Origin: CAYJRR01 sp964372275 [NCBI: uncultured bacterium]
GTDB taxonomy: Bacteria > CAYJRR01
Direction of reading: 5' to 3'
Length of the DNA: 41,211 nucleotides
NCBI GenBank assembly: GCA_964372275.1
Contig: CAYJRR010000023.1
Location: 1 to 41,211 of the forward strand
Position 1 is the stretch's first letter. Every line of letters starts with the position of its first letter. Shown here one piece after another: positions 17,357-28,291 of the stretch. Position numbers and translations under genes: made by a program. A model generated the notes under the pieces. That model saw nothing but the letters and a program-made list of their open reading frames with translations. It had not been told where the DNA came from and searched no databases.

Positions 17357-18292
17357 ATGCCGTCGAAGAGCCTCCCACCCGAGATCCAGCGGAAGATCCG
17401 GCGCATCCAGGTCGTCGCCGGCCGGCGCGTCGACGAGGCGTTCGCGGGACAGTTCCGTTCGGTCTTCCGCGGATCGGGGATCGAGTTCGACGAGGTCCGG
17501 GAGTACGTCGCCGGCGACGACGTCCGCGCGATCGACTGGAACGTCACGGCGCGCGCCGGCGAGCCGTTCGTGAAGCGCTACACCGAGGAGCGCGAGCGAA
17601 GACTGGTGCTCGCGGTCGACCTGTCGGGCAGTCAGCGCTTCGGCACGGCGGCGGAGCACAAGGTCGAGCTGGCGGCCGAGGTCGCGGCGGTGCTCGCGGC
17701 GACGGCGATCCGCAGCCACGACAAGGTGGGGCTGCTCGCCTTCACCGACCGCGTCGAGCTGTTCGTGCGGCCGCGCAAGGGGGCGAAGCACGCCTTCCGC
17801 GTGGTGCGGGAGGTGCTGGGATTCAAGCCGGTCGGGCGGGGCACCGACCTGGCGGGGGCGCTCGACACGCTCAACCGCGTCGTGCGCCGCGGCGCGATCG
17901 TGGTGCTGATCAGCGACTGGTGGGCCGACGGGCACGAGCGCGCGTTGGCGCGTGCCGCGCGCCGGCACGACCTGATCGCCGTCTGGCCGGTCGATCCCCG
18001 CGAGGAGGAGTTGCCCCCGGTCGGCCTGATCGCGGCGCGCGACCTGGAGAGCGGGGAGGAGATCGAGGTCGACACCTCCAGCCGCCGGACGGCCGAAGCC
18101 TACCGGGCGGCGGCGGCCGGTCGCCGCGCGAGGATCGAGGCGCAGATGCGCCGTGCCGGCTGCGACTTGGTGGAGGTCCGGACGGGCGAAGACTACGTCG
18201 CGCGCCTGCGTCAACTGTTCGACCGCCGCGCCCGCCGCGCGCGAAGGGGCGCCGGTGGGGTGATCGCCGGATCGGCGGGGGGGCGGAAATGA
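17357..18292 (+). CDS. DUF58 domain protein (VWA-like), MoxR partner
   Basis: 311 residues. Diagnostic DUF58 block GSGIEFDEVREYVAGDDVRAIDWNVTAR (about 35-63), then GEPFVKRYTEERE and a VWA-like fold with LVLAVDLSGSQRFG, DKVGLLAFTD and GAIVVLISDWWADG. It lacks transmembrane helices, so it is cytoplasmic or peripheral. A weak C-terminal basic tail (RRARRARRGAGG) follows. In Bat operons this protein is coupled to MoxR. Start ATG 17357 lies 11 bases after the MoxR stop, and the end overlaps the next gene by ATGA. Very long open frames upstream in this frame are G+C shadows. Confidence 0.93.
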   Translation: MPSKSLPPEIQRKIRRIQVVAGRRVDEAFAGQFRSVFRGSGIEFDEVREYVAGDDVRAIDWNVTARAGEPFVKRYTEERERRLVLAVDLSGSQRFGTAAEHKVELAAEVAAVLAATAIRSHDKVGLLAFTDRVELFVRPRKGAKHAFRVVREVLGFKPVGRGTDLAGALDTLNRVVRRGAIVVLISDWWADGHERALARAARRHDLIAVWPVDPREEELPPVGLIAARDLESGEEIEVDTSSRRTAEAYRAAAAGRRARIEAQMRRAGCDLVEVRTGEDYVARLRQLFDRRARRARRGAGGVIAGSAGGRK

Positions 18293-19257
18293 CCCCGGGT
18301 CTCGCCGCGGCGCTCTTCGCGCTCACCGCCACCGCGAGCGTGCGCACCACGTCGGTCGAGGTTGGCGAGCCGGTCGCCGTCACGGTCGCGGTGCACGCGC
18401 GTCCCGGGGCGATCGTCACCCTTCGCCTGCCCGACCCGAACCTGCCGGCGCTCTCCGTCGACGATCGCGGCGCGCGCATGGCGCAGGCGGGGGACGACGG
18501 CGAGGCGCGCTTCTCGTTCGAGGTGGTGCCGTGGGTCGACCGCGAGGTCACGATCCCGCCGGCCACGGTCGAAGTCGGGGGAATCGGCTCGGTGCGGACC
18601 AACGCGGTGACGCTCCGGCCGTTCAATCCCGCGGGGACGAACGCCGCGTCGGCCCCCGTCCACGACATCCGAGACATCCGCCCGTTCCCGGTGCGCCCGT
18701 CGTTCCTCCCGTGGATCGTCGGCGGCGCCCTGCTCGGTCTCGCCTGGATCCTGCTGCGCCCGAAGAGGGCGCCGGCGCCGGTGGCCGGCCTGCCGCAACC
18801 GGAGCCGGTCGTCGCCGATCCGGGGGTTCCGCTCGCGGCGTGGGTGGAACGGGTGCGCCGCATCGCCGACGATCCGCCGCGCGAGCCCGGTCCGCTGCGC
18901 GAGGCGCACTTCGTCATCGCCGAGGCGGTCCGCCGCTTTGTCGAGGAGCGATGGGAGATCCCGGCGACGCGGCAGACGACCGAGGAGTTCTTGCGGGACG
19001 TGGCAGAGAAGACCGCCTGGGGCTCGCGCGGGCTGTCTGCGCCGCGCGGCATCGCGATGCTCCCGGCGGTGCTGGAGGCCTGCGACAGCGTGAAGTGGGG
19101 GAGCGCCCGGGTCGACGCGTCGGACGCGGTGACGCTCGCCCGGCGCGCGCTCGAACTGTTCGCCGCCAGCCGGAACGCCCTGTCGCCGCCGGCCGACGGA
19201 GTCCCGCCCGGTGGCGCGGCGCCCGCACCGGGTCCCCCCGCGGGAGGGGCGACGTGA
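18289..19257 (+). CDS. BatD-like membrane protein of the Bat operon (DUF4381-like)
   Basis: 322 residues. Short hydrophobic N-terminus (TPGLAAALFALTATASV) as signal, then a beta-sandwich of about 100 residues that repeats the BatD opening (VRTTSVEVGEPVAVTVAVHARPG; compare VEPRSAEVGEEVVVTVTAVGSG in the BatD gene at 22123). A single transmembrane helix (FLPWIVGGALLGLAWILLR, about 138-156) is followed by a helical cytoplasmic domain (EAHFVIAEAVRRFVEERWEIPATRQTTEEFL) typical of DUF4381-type proteins. It sits in the slot between DUF58 and BatA that such proteins usually occupy. ATGA and GTGA overlaps on both sides. Confidence 0.8.
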   Translation: MTPGLAAALFALTATASVRTTSVEVGEPVAVTVAVHARPGAIVTLRLPDPNLPALSVDDRGARMAQAGDDGEARFSFEVVPWVDREVTIPPATVEVGGIGSVRTNAVTLRPFNPAGTNAASAPVHDIRDIRPFPVRPSFLPWIVGGALLGLAWILLRPKRAPAPVAGLPQPEPVVADPGVPLAAWVERVRRIADDPPREPGPLREAHFVIAEAVRRFVEERWEIPATRQTTEEFLRDVAEKTAWGSRGLSAPRGIAMLPAVLEACDSVKWGSARVDASDAVTLARRALELFAASRNALSPPADGVPPGGAAPAPGPPAGGAT

Positions 19258-20209
19258 CGTTCCGCGATCCGGTCCTGTTCGCGTGGATCGCGGTGCCGCT
19301 GCTCGCGGGCGCGCTCGCGTCGTGGCGCGGCCGGCGCTGGCACGTCTCGGTCCCGTCGGCGGCTCCGTTCCGCGGAGGGCCGGGGGTGCGGCGGATCGCC
19401 CGCGGCGCGCTGCCGGCGGCGCGACTGGTGGGCGTGGCGCTGCTGGTCGCGGCCGCGGCGCGCCCGATCGGCGACCGCGTCCGCCTTCCGGTCGAGGGGG
19501 AGGGGATCGACATCGCGCTGGTGGTCGACGTTTCGGGGAGCATGAAGGCGGAGGACCTCGCGCCGGGGAGGACGCGCCTCGACGTGGTGAAGCAGGTGGT
19601 GAAGGAGTTCGTGCGCGGGCGCGTCGGCGATCGGATGGGGCTGGTCGCATTCGCGCGCTACCCGGTGATGGCCTGCCCCTTCACCCTCGACGCCGAGACG
19701 GTGGCGGCCTTCGTCGACCGTCTGGAGATCGTCTCCCTCCGCGACGAGGACGGAACCGCGATCGGCGCCGGGCTCGCCCAGGCCGTCCGGCGCCTGAAGC
19801 GGAGCGATGCCGCCTCCAAGGTCGTCGTCCTCCTCACCGACGGCGTGAACAACGTCGACGACGTCACGCCGGAGGAAGCGACGCGGTTGGCGGCGGCGCT
19901 CGGGATCCGGGTCTACACCATCATGGCCGGCCACGACCGCGGGCTGCGCTCGATCTTCCGCGGCACCGAAGAGGCCGACATGAGGGCGCTGGTCGACATT
20001 GCGCGCGCCACCGGCGGCCGCTTCTATCGCGCGCAGGACGCCGCGGCGCTCGCCGGGATCTACCGCGACATCGACCAGCTCGAGACCTCGACCTTCGAAG
20101 AGGCCCGCTTCGAGTCATTCGAGGACCGTTTCCGTCCGTTCGCGCTCGGCGGTCTGACGCTGCTGATCCTGGCGTCGATCGCCGACCACAGCGTGCTGCG
20201 GAGGCTGCC

Positions 20210-20213
<4 letters not shown>
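19254..20213 (+). CDS. batA: BatA-type VWA membrane protein
   Basis: 319 residues, GTG start overlapping the previous stop (GTGA), preceded by GGGAGGGG. Two N-terminal hydrophobic segments (FAWIAVPLLAGALAS and ARLVGVALLVAAAARPIG) and a C-terminal one (FALGGLTLLILASIAD) place the VWA domain between helices. MIDAS residues are intact: DVSGSM, Thr in DEDGTAIGAGL, and LLTDGVNN. BatA/BatB proteins form membrane complexes linked to stress tolerance in Bacteroidetes and spirochaetes; the molecular role is unsettled. It precedes the BatB-BatC fusion gene. Confidence 0.92.
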
Positions 20214-22122
<1,909 letters not shown>

Positions 22123-22126
<4 letters not shown>

Positions 22127-23925
22127 CGGGGGTCGCGCTTCTGGTGGCGGCGCTTTCGGCGACGGCGTCGGTGGAGCCGCGGTCGGCGGAGGTCGGGGAG
22201 GAGGTGGTCGTCACCGTCACGGCGGTCGGGTCGGGGTTGAGTCGGGCTTCGATCGAGGCGCCGCCGGCGCCGGCGGGGGTCGAGATCGGGCCGGCGCAGG
22301 GGCCGTCGCTGCAGCGCCGGTTCGAATCGATCAACGGACGGCAGTCGCGCAGCGAGCAGTTGGTCTGGCAGTTCGAGACGCGCGCCACGCGCGCGGGTCG
22401 CTACGTCCTTCCGCCGTTCACCGTCGCCAACGGCTCGGAGACGGCCGCAACCTCTCCGGTCGTCTTCCATGCGGTGGGGGAGTTCGACCCGGACGACTAC
22501 GTCTTCGTGGAGACGCGGCTCGACGCGCGGCCGCGCTTCGCGGGGGAGCCGATCGCGGTCGAGCTGGTGGTGGGGATCGCCGATCCCTGGATCGACCGGT
22601 TGGTCGACGGCGAGACGTCGATCGACGCGCCGTGGATCGTCGACGGATTGGGCGCCTCGGCGCCGGCGGCGGCCGGGCCGCTCCCCAGGGCGGGGACGCC
22701 GGGGGCGATGGAGATCCGGCTGGCCTCGGGCGGGAAGCTGGCGATGACCCGCGCGACCGAAGATCGCGACGGCACCGAATTCCACGTCTTCCGTGCCCGC
22801 CAGCGGCTCGTTCCCGGCCGCTCCGGCCGGCTGACGATCCCCGCGGCGCGGCTGCGCGCGGTGATCGCCACGCAGGTGACCCGCGGCGGCTGGTTCGACG
22901 ACCGCCTCGTCGCGGCGCGGACCAGGCTCGCGCTCGTCGCGACCCAGCCGGTCGAGATCGACGTCCGTCCGCTTCCGGCGGATGGGGAGCCGGCCGACTT
23001 CACGGGGCTCGTCGGCCGGCTGGAGCTCGCGGCGTCGGCGGCGCCGGCGCGGCTGCGCGTCGGCGACAGTCTCAAGCTACGCGTGCGCCTCTCGGGCGAG
23101 GGGAACCTCTTCGGCACGCCGCTGCCCCGGTGGGACCTGCCGGGATTCAAGCGGTTCGGCGTCGTCGAGGAGGTCGACGGCGACGCCGAGCTCCCCGCAC
23201 GGACCCTCGTCTACGATCTCTCGCCGGCGTCGACCGAGGTGGGGGAGATCCCCGCTCTGCGATTGCCGGTGTTCGACACGACCGTCGCGGCCTATCGGGT
23301 GCTCACCACCGAGCCGATCCCGCTCGTCGTCGAACCGGCGGCGACGGCGTCGGACGGAGCGGCGGCGCCGGGCGGCACGGAGGCGGCGGGCGCAACGGCG
23401 GCGCCGGACGGCGGCGCGCGCGATCGCGCCAGCCGGGTGGCGACCTGGGCGGTCGAGGCCGGATCGCGGATTCCGCCGTCGGCGATCGCCGCGGCATTCG
23501 CGACGCCGCTGGCCCTGGCGCTCGGATGGCGCGCCGCGACCCGGCGCCGGTCGGCGGCACGGGCGCGCCCGCGCCGCGCCCGCCACGAGTTCGCGCGCGC
23601 GCTACGCCGCCTCGCCGCCGCCGACTCGCCGGCGTTCGCCTCGCTCGGGTCGGCCCTGACCACCTACCTCGCCGACCTCGCCGACGTTCCGCCCGCGACC
23701 TTCGTCGGCATCGACCTGGAGGCGGGGCTATCGCCGTGGATCGCCGACGCCGCCCTGCGCGCGCGCGTCGTCCGGCTGTTCGCCGCGGCGGAGGGGGCCG
23801 CGTTCGGCGGGACGCTCGTCGGATGGGACGATCTGCTGCGCCAGGCCGCCGAGCTGGCCCGCCCGGTGGAGCGCGCGATGCGCCGCGCGACGGTGGCTGC
23901 CGACCGTCAGCCGTTCCCGCCCTGA
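22123..23925 (+). CDS. batD: BatD-type membrane protein
   Basis: 600 residues, GTG start with GTGA overlap and GGGGGAGAAGG upstream. Signal-like start (VTGVALLVAALSATASV), then repeated Ig-like/BatD units: VEPRSAEVGEEVVVTVTAVGSG, VWQFETRATRAGRYVLPPFTVANG, AAPARLRVGDSLKLRVRLSGEGNL. These are typical of BatD (oxygen tolerance) proteins. After an Ala/Gly/Thr linker (about 405-435) comes one transmembrane helix (IAAAFATPLALALGW) and a helical cytoplasmic tail (FARALRRLAAADSPAFASLGSALTTYL). Last gene of the Bat operon. Its 3' end overlaps the convergent minus gene by 19 bases (23907-23925). Confidence 0.88.
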
Positions 23926-25775
23926 AGCTTCGATTTGATGTAGTCGACCGTCTCGCGGGTGACGCTGCGGTCGTGGTCGATCTTCCGCAACACCGTTTTC
24001 ATGTCGAGCGACCTCTCCTCGAACCCGAACTTCGCCTGGTAGGCGTCGTAGGAGTCGTCGGCGTCCCAGTTGTCGAGGACGCTCGCCCCCAACGCGTAGG
24101 CGGCGATCCGGTCGTCGAGCGAGGGGGTGCCTCCGTTCCCGTCGGCCAAGCCCTTCAAGGTGAATTCGCGCACCATCGCCGCCACCAGCGCGTCGTCGTT
24201 CAGGTGGCTGTAGGCGGGGTTGGTCTTCACGAAGTTCACCGCCTTCCCGCGCGGATCCTTCCCGCGCTCGAAGGTGAAGATCGGACCGTCCTTGTCGAAG
24301 CTCCCCCACCCCGCGGCGATGAACGTGTCGGCGACGTGCCCGGCGTAGCTCGAGTAGCCGATGATTCCGTTGGCCACCGGGACGGCGTAGCTCAGCCGGT
24401 CCCCGGAGAGATCGCAACCCGCCCTTCCCACGTTCCTCCGCGGGGAGAAGCCGCCGGCGTCGACGGAAGAGGGATCCCGCATCCGGACGTTTAGCACCGT
24501 GTCCCAGCGGTCCGGGATCCCGTCGGCGTCGGTGTCGCGGTACTCGAGATGCCGGCGGTCGTTGGGGAAGAGGTAGTTGTCGTCCTGGGACAGCCCCGCT
24601 TCCCATCCGTTGAGGCGGCGCGCGATCTGGTCCCACGTCTCGCGGTTCGCGTACCCCTTCATCATCGCCATCTGCGAGCGGCTCATGTCGACGAAGTACT
24701 CGGTCTCGATCGTCGCGATCAGGTGGGCCGACGGGAACAGCCGCGCGGTGCGCGAGGCAAACACCTTCGCCTTGCAGGAGCCGAGGTGGAAGACCTTCTT
24801 GAACCCGGCGTCCGCCGGCGCCTCCGCCATCGACTCGCGCAGCGCGCGACCGTACTGCGAGTGATAGGAGTAGGCGAGGAGCGGATAGTCCGCCTCGTCC
24901 ATGCGGTCGAAGGCGCGCAGATCGTCCCAGCTCCGGCTGGCGTCGTCGAGGACCTTGATCTTGAACGTGACCGGCTTGAGGCGGCCGGTCGGATCGTCGG
25001 GGGTGACCGTGTACGTCAGCTCCAGCCCGCGCCCGCGCCCGGTCTTCTTCAGCGTCGCGCCGTAATCGCGCGCGACGTCGTCCCAGTTTCCGTAGTCGAA
25101 GGTGTCGTCGCCGCCGTAGATGACGTAGTTCACTTCGGTCTTCTCGCCGTCGGCGCCGAAGATTTCGGCGTACGGCGGCGAGGAGGGGAAGTACTCCTCC
25201 AGGAGGCCGGCGGCCTTCCGTTTCTGGGCGGCGTTCATCCGCGCGGAGAGCCCGTCGACGTTGATCGCCAGTTGCCTCCGGAGGAGCGCGTCGTTCTCCT
25301 TCGACGCGGCCTCGAGGAGGCAGTCGACGAAAAACGTGGCGTCGGGATCGCGGGCGGCGAGCGCGGCCCGGGCCAACTCGGTCAGGAGCGCCACGGCGTT
25401 GGCGCGCGCCTGTCGCCCGGCGTCGTTCCGGAGGCGAGGGTCGGCCAGCGCCGTCAGCAGCTTCCCGGCCAGCTGCTTCCGCGCGCGAGGGCTCTTGCCG
25501 GCGATCTCGGCGCGCGCGCGTCCGACGTCGAGGCACTCCCCGAGCGTCCCGTATCGCGCGCCGTGCGGGGCGGAGCCGCCGGTGATCGCGGCGAGATCGC
25601 GGACGAAGGTGGAGAGGCTCCCGATCGGTTGGGCGCAGTCGCCGGGCGCCGCCTGCGCGGTCGTCGCGGAGACCAACGGGAGCGCGGCCGGGGGGACCGC
25701 CACCATCGCGAGGAGGACCCACCGGGCCGCGAGAGCGGCGCGGCCGGAGCGCATCGTCACGTCGCGGCGGGTCAC
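23907..25775 (-). CDS. Large exported protein with caspase-like His/Cys motif (paralogue 2)
   Basis: 622 residues from GTG 25775, chosen because it overlaps the upstream stop by GTGA; ATG 25754 is the alternative. Signal peptide ends near ATTAQA. It matches the protein encoded at 14288 over most of its length: FVRDLAA, AGKLLTALADPRL, EEYFPSSPPYAEIFGADG, VTPDDPTGRLKPVTFKIKV, SYHSQYG with His305, KVFHLGSCKAKV with Cys334, NRETWDQIARRL, DNYLFPNDRR, Ca-loop-like DTDADGIPDRWDT (414-426), YSHLNDDAL and IDHDRSVTRET. The His-Cys gap is 29 residues in both, and the strand-His and strand-Cys layout recalls clan CD peptidases. Enzymatic activity is inference; no known family is recognised. Confidence 0.75.
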   Translation of the reverse strand: MTRRDVTMRSGRAALAARWVLLAMVAVPPAALPLVSATTAQAAPGDCAQPIGSLSTFVRDLAAITGGSAPHGARYGTLGECLDVGRARAEIAGKSPRARKQLAGKLLTALADPRLRNDAGRQARANAVALLTELARAALAARDPDATFFVDCLLEAASKENDALLRRQLAINVDGLSARMNAAQKRKAAGLLEEYFPSSPPYAEIFGADGEKTEVNYVIYGGDDTFDYGNWDDVARDYGATLKKTGRGRGLELTYTVTPDDPTGRLKPVTFKIKVLDDASRSWDDLRAFDRMDEADYPLLAYSYHSQYGRALRESMAEAPADAGFKKVFHLGSCKAKVFASRTARLFPSAHLIATIETEYFVDMSRSQMAMMKGYANRETWDQIARRLNGWEAGLSQDDNYLFPNDRRHLEYRDTDADGIPDRWDTVLNVRMRDPSSVDAGGFSPRRNVGRAGCDLSGDRLSYAVPVANGIIGYSSYAGHVADTFIAAGWGSFDKDGPIFTFERGKDPRGKAVNFVKTNPAYSHLNDDALVAAMVREFTLKGLADGNGGTPSLDDRIAAYALGASVLDNWDADDSYDAYQAKFGFEERSLDMKTVLRKIDHDRSVTRETVDYIKSKLQGGNG

Positions 25776-26329
25776 GGCGTCCCCCGCGCCGCCTCGCGCT
25801 GCTCGCGGAAGGTCCGCCACAGCTCGTTCTCGCGGTCGCGGGCGGCGAGCGCGGCGGCGTTGGCCGGCTCCTTCTCCAGGATCGACCGGACCCCGTTGCG
25901 CAACATCTCGAAGCGCTCCCGCAGGCGCTCGTCGCCGCGGGCGTCGCGCGGTCCGGCGAGGTCCTTCTCGATCGAGGCGGTCAGCTCCGCGATCTCGGCC
26001 AGGCGCCGCTCGATCGCCGCCCGCACCAGCGCCGGTTGCAGGCGATCGAGGAGCCGGTCTGCGCGACGCTGCAGCTCCGCCGCCTCCTTGTGCTTGGGCT
26101 GCTCCAGCTGCACGTTGTCGAGGAAGCGCTTTGACGCGAGGAGGTCGTCGGTGGAGGCGGCGGCGCGTCCGGCGTCCTTGGCGTCGTCGGCGACCGACCG
26201 TTCGATCCGCTCGATCCGGCGTTTCGCCTCGGCGAGATAGGTCTCGCCATCGCCGGTCAGGCCGCCGGAGAGCGCCAGAAGGGGAGCCGCGAGCGCGATC
26301 AGGATCGGCAGGGACGAAAGCGACGCCAT
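25772..26329 (-). CDS. Small exported coiled-coil protein, operon partner of paralogue 2
   Basis: 185 residues. ATG 26329 follows GGAGGT by 6 nt. N-terminus MASLSSLPILIALAAPLLALSGG is a signal peptide. The remainder is almost entirely charged helix with coiled-coil character (TYLAEAKRRIERIERSVADDAKDAG, QLEQPKHKEAAELQRRADRLLDRLQ, ERLRERFEMLRNGVRSILEKEPANAAAL). No Cys and no recognised family. Its stop overlaps the start of the large exported protein (GTGA). It recalls the small exported helical protein at 13750 in size, helical content and linkage, but clear sequence homology between the two is not visible. Confidence 0.72.
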   Translation of the reverse strand: MASLSSLPILIALAAPLLALSGGLTGDGETYLAEAKRRIERIERSVADDAKDAGRAAASTDDLLASKRFLDNVQLEQPKHKEAAELQRRADRLLDRLQPALVRAAIERRLAEIAELTASIEKDLAGPRDARGDERLRERFEMLRNGVRSILEKEPANAAALAARDRENELWRTFREQREAARGTP

Positions 26330-26512
26330 GCGAGGACCTCCGTGGGGCGCGATCGAGCAAGGAGCATGCCCCCGCGGGATCGCGCTCCGAGTGGGCGTGC
26401 CCGGTCGAAAGGCGTTCCACGGCGGCTGTTTGGAGGGCGGGGTCGCGTCGCGCGAAGGGGGCGCCCGGCCCCGACTTGACCCAGCGATGTCCCTCCCGCG
26501 ACGATCCCCGAG
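26330..26512. promoter_or_regulatory. Divergent promoter region upstream of 26329 (minus) and 26513 (plus)
   Basis: Plus: TTGACC (26476-26481), 18-base spacer, GACGAT (26500-26505), 7 nt to ATG 26513, no Shine-Dalgarno. Minus: leader with CCACGGAGGT identical to that of the 16141 gene, and GAAAGGCGTTCC (26407-26418) about 80 bases upstream, similar to the element upstream of 16141. No gene seen inside. Confidence 0.45.
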
Positions 26513-27013
26513 ATGTCCGCGCCTTTGCGCTCTCCCGGCGAGACCGCCGCGTCACGCCCGGCGCCGTGGGCCGGCGTCGCGGCGAGGACGCTGCTCGCCG
26601 GCGGCATCGCGCTGGCGCTGACCGGACCGCGGCGCGAGCCCCGGGACGATCCTCGAGGGATCGCCGTCACGGCCGACGCGAGGGGATCGTTCGAGACGCG
26701 CGCCGGCGGCGCGGTGCGAATTCGCGTCCGGAACGAGCGCGCCGGCGGCCGCTCGGTCCATGTGCAGGCGGTCGATCTGTCGTCGGCGTGGGTCGGGCGC
26801 GGTCGGGTTCTCGACCGGGAGCGGCGGCCGGCGCGCTACCTTCCGTTCGCGAAGGTCCACCGCGTCTCCGAGGACCGTTCGATCCGTCCCGGACAGGAGA
26901 CCGAGCTGACGTTGCGGGTGCAGCAGGCGACCCCCGGCGCCGGCGAGGGGTACGTCGAGGTGCTTCTCGATGGCCACCGTTCGGTGCGCGCGCCGATCCG
27001 GTTCGGCGGTTGA
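26513..27013 (+). CDS. Small membrane-anchored beta-domain protein, unrecognised
   Basis: 166 residues. N-terminal 25 residues are polar, then a transmembrane or signal segment (WAGVAARTLLAGGIALALTG). The rest looks like one beta-sandwich: TRAGGAVRIRVRNERAGGRSVHVQAVDLSS, SIRPGQETELTLRVQQATPGAGEGYVEVLLDG, resembling a short immunoglobulin-like chaperone or BACON-like fold. No catalytic motif. Promoter-like TTGACC-18-GACGAT ends 7 nt before the ATG. It ends 35 bases before lexA and holds the lexA -35 box near its stop. Function unknown. Confidence 0.65.
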   Translation: MSAPLRSPGETAASRPAPWAGVAARTLLAGGIALALTGPRREPRDDPRGIAVTADARGSFETRAGGAVRIRVRNERAGGRSVHVQAVDLSSAWVGRGRVLDRERRPARYLPFAKVHRVSEDRSIRPGQETELTLRVQQATPGAGEGYVEVLLDGHRSVRAPIRFGG

Positions 27014-27047
27014 CCTTCGGCATTCGTTTCGGTATCGTGTTCGTCGT
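27010..27047 (+). promoter_or_regulatory. lexA promoter
   Basis: TTGACC (27010-27015), 16-base spacer, TATCGT (27032-27037), 10 nt to ATG 27048. Within the spacer and -10 lies a direct repeat TTCGGCAT (27016-27023) and TTCGGTAT (27028-27035), 12 bases apart; it is a candidate LexA autoregulation site, but no classic GAAC-N4-GTTC or CTGT-N8-ACAG palindrome is present. Confidence 0.45.
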
Positions 27048-27797
27048 ATGAAGCTCTCCCGCCGGCAGGAAGAGATCCTTCGATTCGTCGCCGACTACCG
27101 AAACGAGAACGGCTACAGCCCAAGCTTGCGGGAGATCGCGACGCGGTTCGGCCTGACCTCGGTGGCGACGGTCCACCAACACGTCGCGGCGCTGCAGAAG
27201 AAGGGCTACGTCAAGAAGGACTGGAACCGGGGCCGATCGCTCGAGCTGTCGGAGCCGGCGGTCCGCCGGCTGGCGAAGGCGGCCGCCGCCACCGGTTCCG
27301 CGACGCCGGCGGTGGGGGGCGGCGGGCCGTCACGACCCTCGAACGTCGTCCCGCTGCGCGCCGGTACGGCGCCCTGGATCAACCCGTCGGGCGGTTCGCC
27401 GGCGCGCGAGGAGGGGCGCGAGCTTCCGCTCCTCGGAACGATCGCGGCCGGATCGCCGATCGAGGCGATCACCGAGCAGGAGTCGGTCTTCGTGCCGGCC
27501 GACATGATCGGACGTCGCGAGACTTACGTGCTGCGCGTGCGCGGCAGCTCGATGATCGGAGACGGGATCCTGGACGGCGACCTGGTCGTCGTCGAACGGC
27601 GCGACCACGCCCGGAACGGCGAGACGGTGGTCGCCCTGATCAACAACCAGGAGGTCACGCTCAAGCGGTTTTACATCGAGGCGGGGGGCGTGCGCCTGCA
27701 GCCGGCGAACCCGGCGATGGAGCCGATCCTCCTCAAGAACGGCGATTTCGCGATCCAGGGCGTCATGATCGGCTTGCTCCGCAAGCTGCGGCACTGA
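27048..27797 (+). CDS. lexA: LexA repressor with extended linker
   Basis: 249 residues. Represses SOS genes until RecA-stimulated self-cleavage. The N-terminal winged helix is intact (LSRRQEEILRFVADYRNENGYSPSLREIATRFGLTSVATVHQHVAALQKKGYV). The C-terminal S24 peptidase domain has cleavage site Ala134-Gly135 (GTIAAGSPIEA), catalytic Ser168 (RGSSMIGDGI) and Lys206 (VTLKRFY). The linker between (about 75-125, Gly/Pro/Ala rich) is about 50 residues longer than in E. coli, where cleavage is at 84-85. Start at 27048 is supported by the exact LexA N-terminus and the nearby promoter. No Shine-Dalgarno is visible. Confidence 0.96.
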   Translation: MKLSRRQEEILRFVADYRNENGYSPSLREIATRFGLTSVATVHQHVAALQKKGYVKKDWNRGRSLELSEPAVRRLAKAAAATGSATPAVGGGGPSRPSNVVPLRAGTAPWINPSGGSPAREEGRELPLLGTIAAGSPIEAITEQESVFVPADMIGRRETYVLRVRGSSMIGDGILDGDLVVVERRDHARNGETVVALINNQEVTLKRFYIEAGGVRLQPANPAMEPILLKNGDFAIQGVMIGLLRKLRH

Positions 27798-27827
27798 CAC
27801 GAGGGGGCGACCCGGCGCTTTCGAACG

Positions 27828-28145
27828 ATGGCCGCTCTCCACCCCACCGAATTCAAGCGGCGCCTGGAGTCGGATCCGGCCACGCGTCTGTTCGATCTCC
27901 GGGATCCCGAGGAGTACGCCACCGGGACGCTTCCGGGCGCGGCAAGCGCCCCCTACTCCGAGGAGGCGATCCGCCGTATCGCCGACGAGGTCGACCGCTC
28001 CGGTCCGGTGGCGTTGGTCTGCGGGTGGGGACACAAGGCGCTCGTCGCGTCGATCGCCCTCCGCCGCGCCGGCATCCGCGAGGTCGTCACCCTCTCCGGC
28101 GGTCTCGAAGCCTGGGGCCTCGCCGGCCTCCCCGTCGTGCGCTGA
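27828..28145 (+). CDS. Rhodanese-like sulfurtransferase
   Basis: 105 residues, single rhodanese domain: LFDLRDPEEYATGTLPGAASAPY at the N-terminus, active-site Cys65 in VALVCGWGHKALVAS, and the C-terminal VVTLSGGLEAWGLAGLPVV. The active-site loop is CGWGHK, so the usual terminal Arg is replaced by His/Lys, which may affect substrate choice. GAGGGGG lies upstream of the ATG. Cytoplasmic; transfers sulfane sulfur to an acceptor. It lies 30 bases after lexA and may be cotranscribed. Confidence 0.9.
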   Translation: MAALHPTEFKRRLESDPATRLFDLRDPEEYATGTLPGAASAPYSEEAIRRIADEVDRSGPVALVCGWGHKALVASIALRRAGIREVVTLSGGLEAWGLAGLPVVR

Positions 28146-28220
28146 GAGGATGACCGGCTCGGACGTGCGGCCGGTGGCCAGCGGCCGCGCGCCACTCCGC
28201 GGTGGACAAGGCGCCGCTCG

Positions 28221-28291
28221 AACATCACCGGCTCTCCCCGGTCTGATGTTGGGTTGACACAACATTTTTATGATGGCATAATTCCATCATG
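28221..28291 (+). promoter_or_regulatory. Toxin-antitoxin promoter with stacked operator palindromes
   Basis: A near-consensus promoter, TTGACA (28254-28259), 17-base spacer, CATAAT (28277-28282), ends 6 nt before ATG 28289, so the mRNA should be leaderless. Three inverted repeats overlap it. AACATCA (28221-28227) pairs with TGATGTT (28244-28250). ATGTTG (28246-28251) pairs with CAACAT (28260-28265), centred on the -35. ATGATGG (28270-28276) pairs with CCATCAT (28284-28290), wrapping the -10 and start codon. These are expected ribbon-helix-helix operators for autoregulation. Confidence 0.8.
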
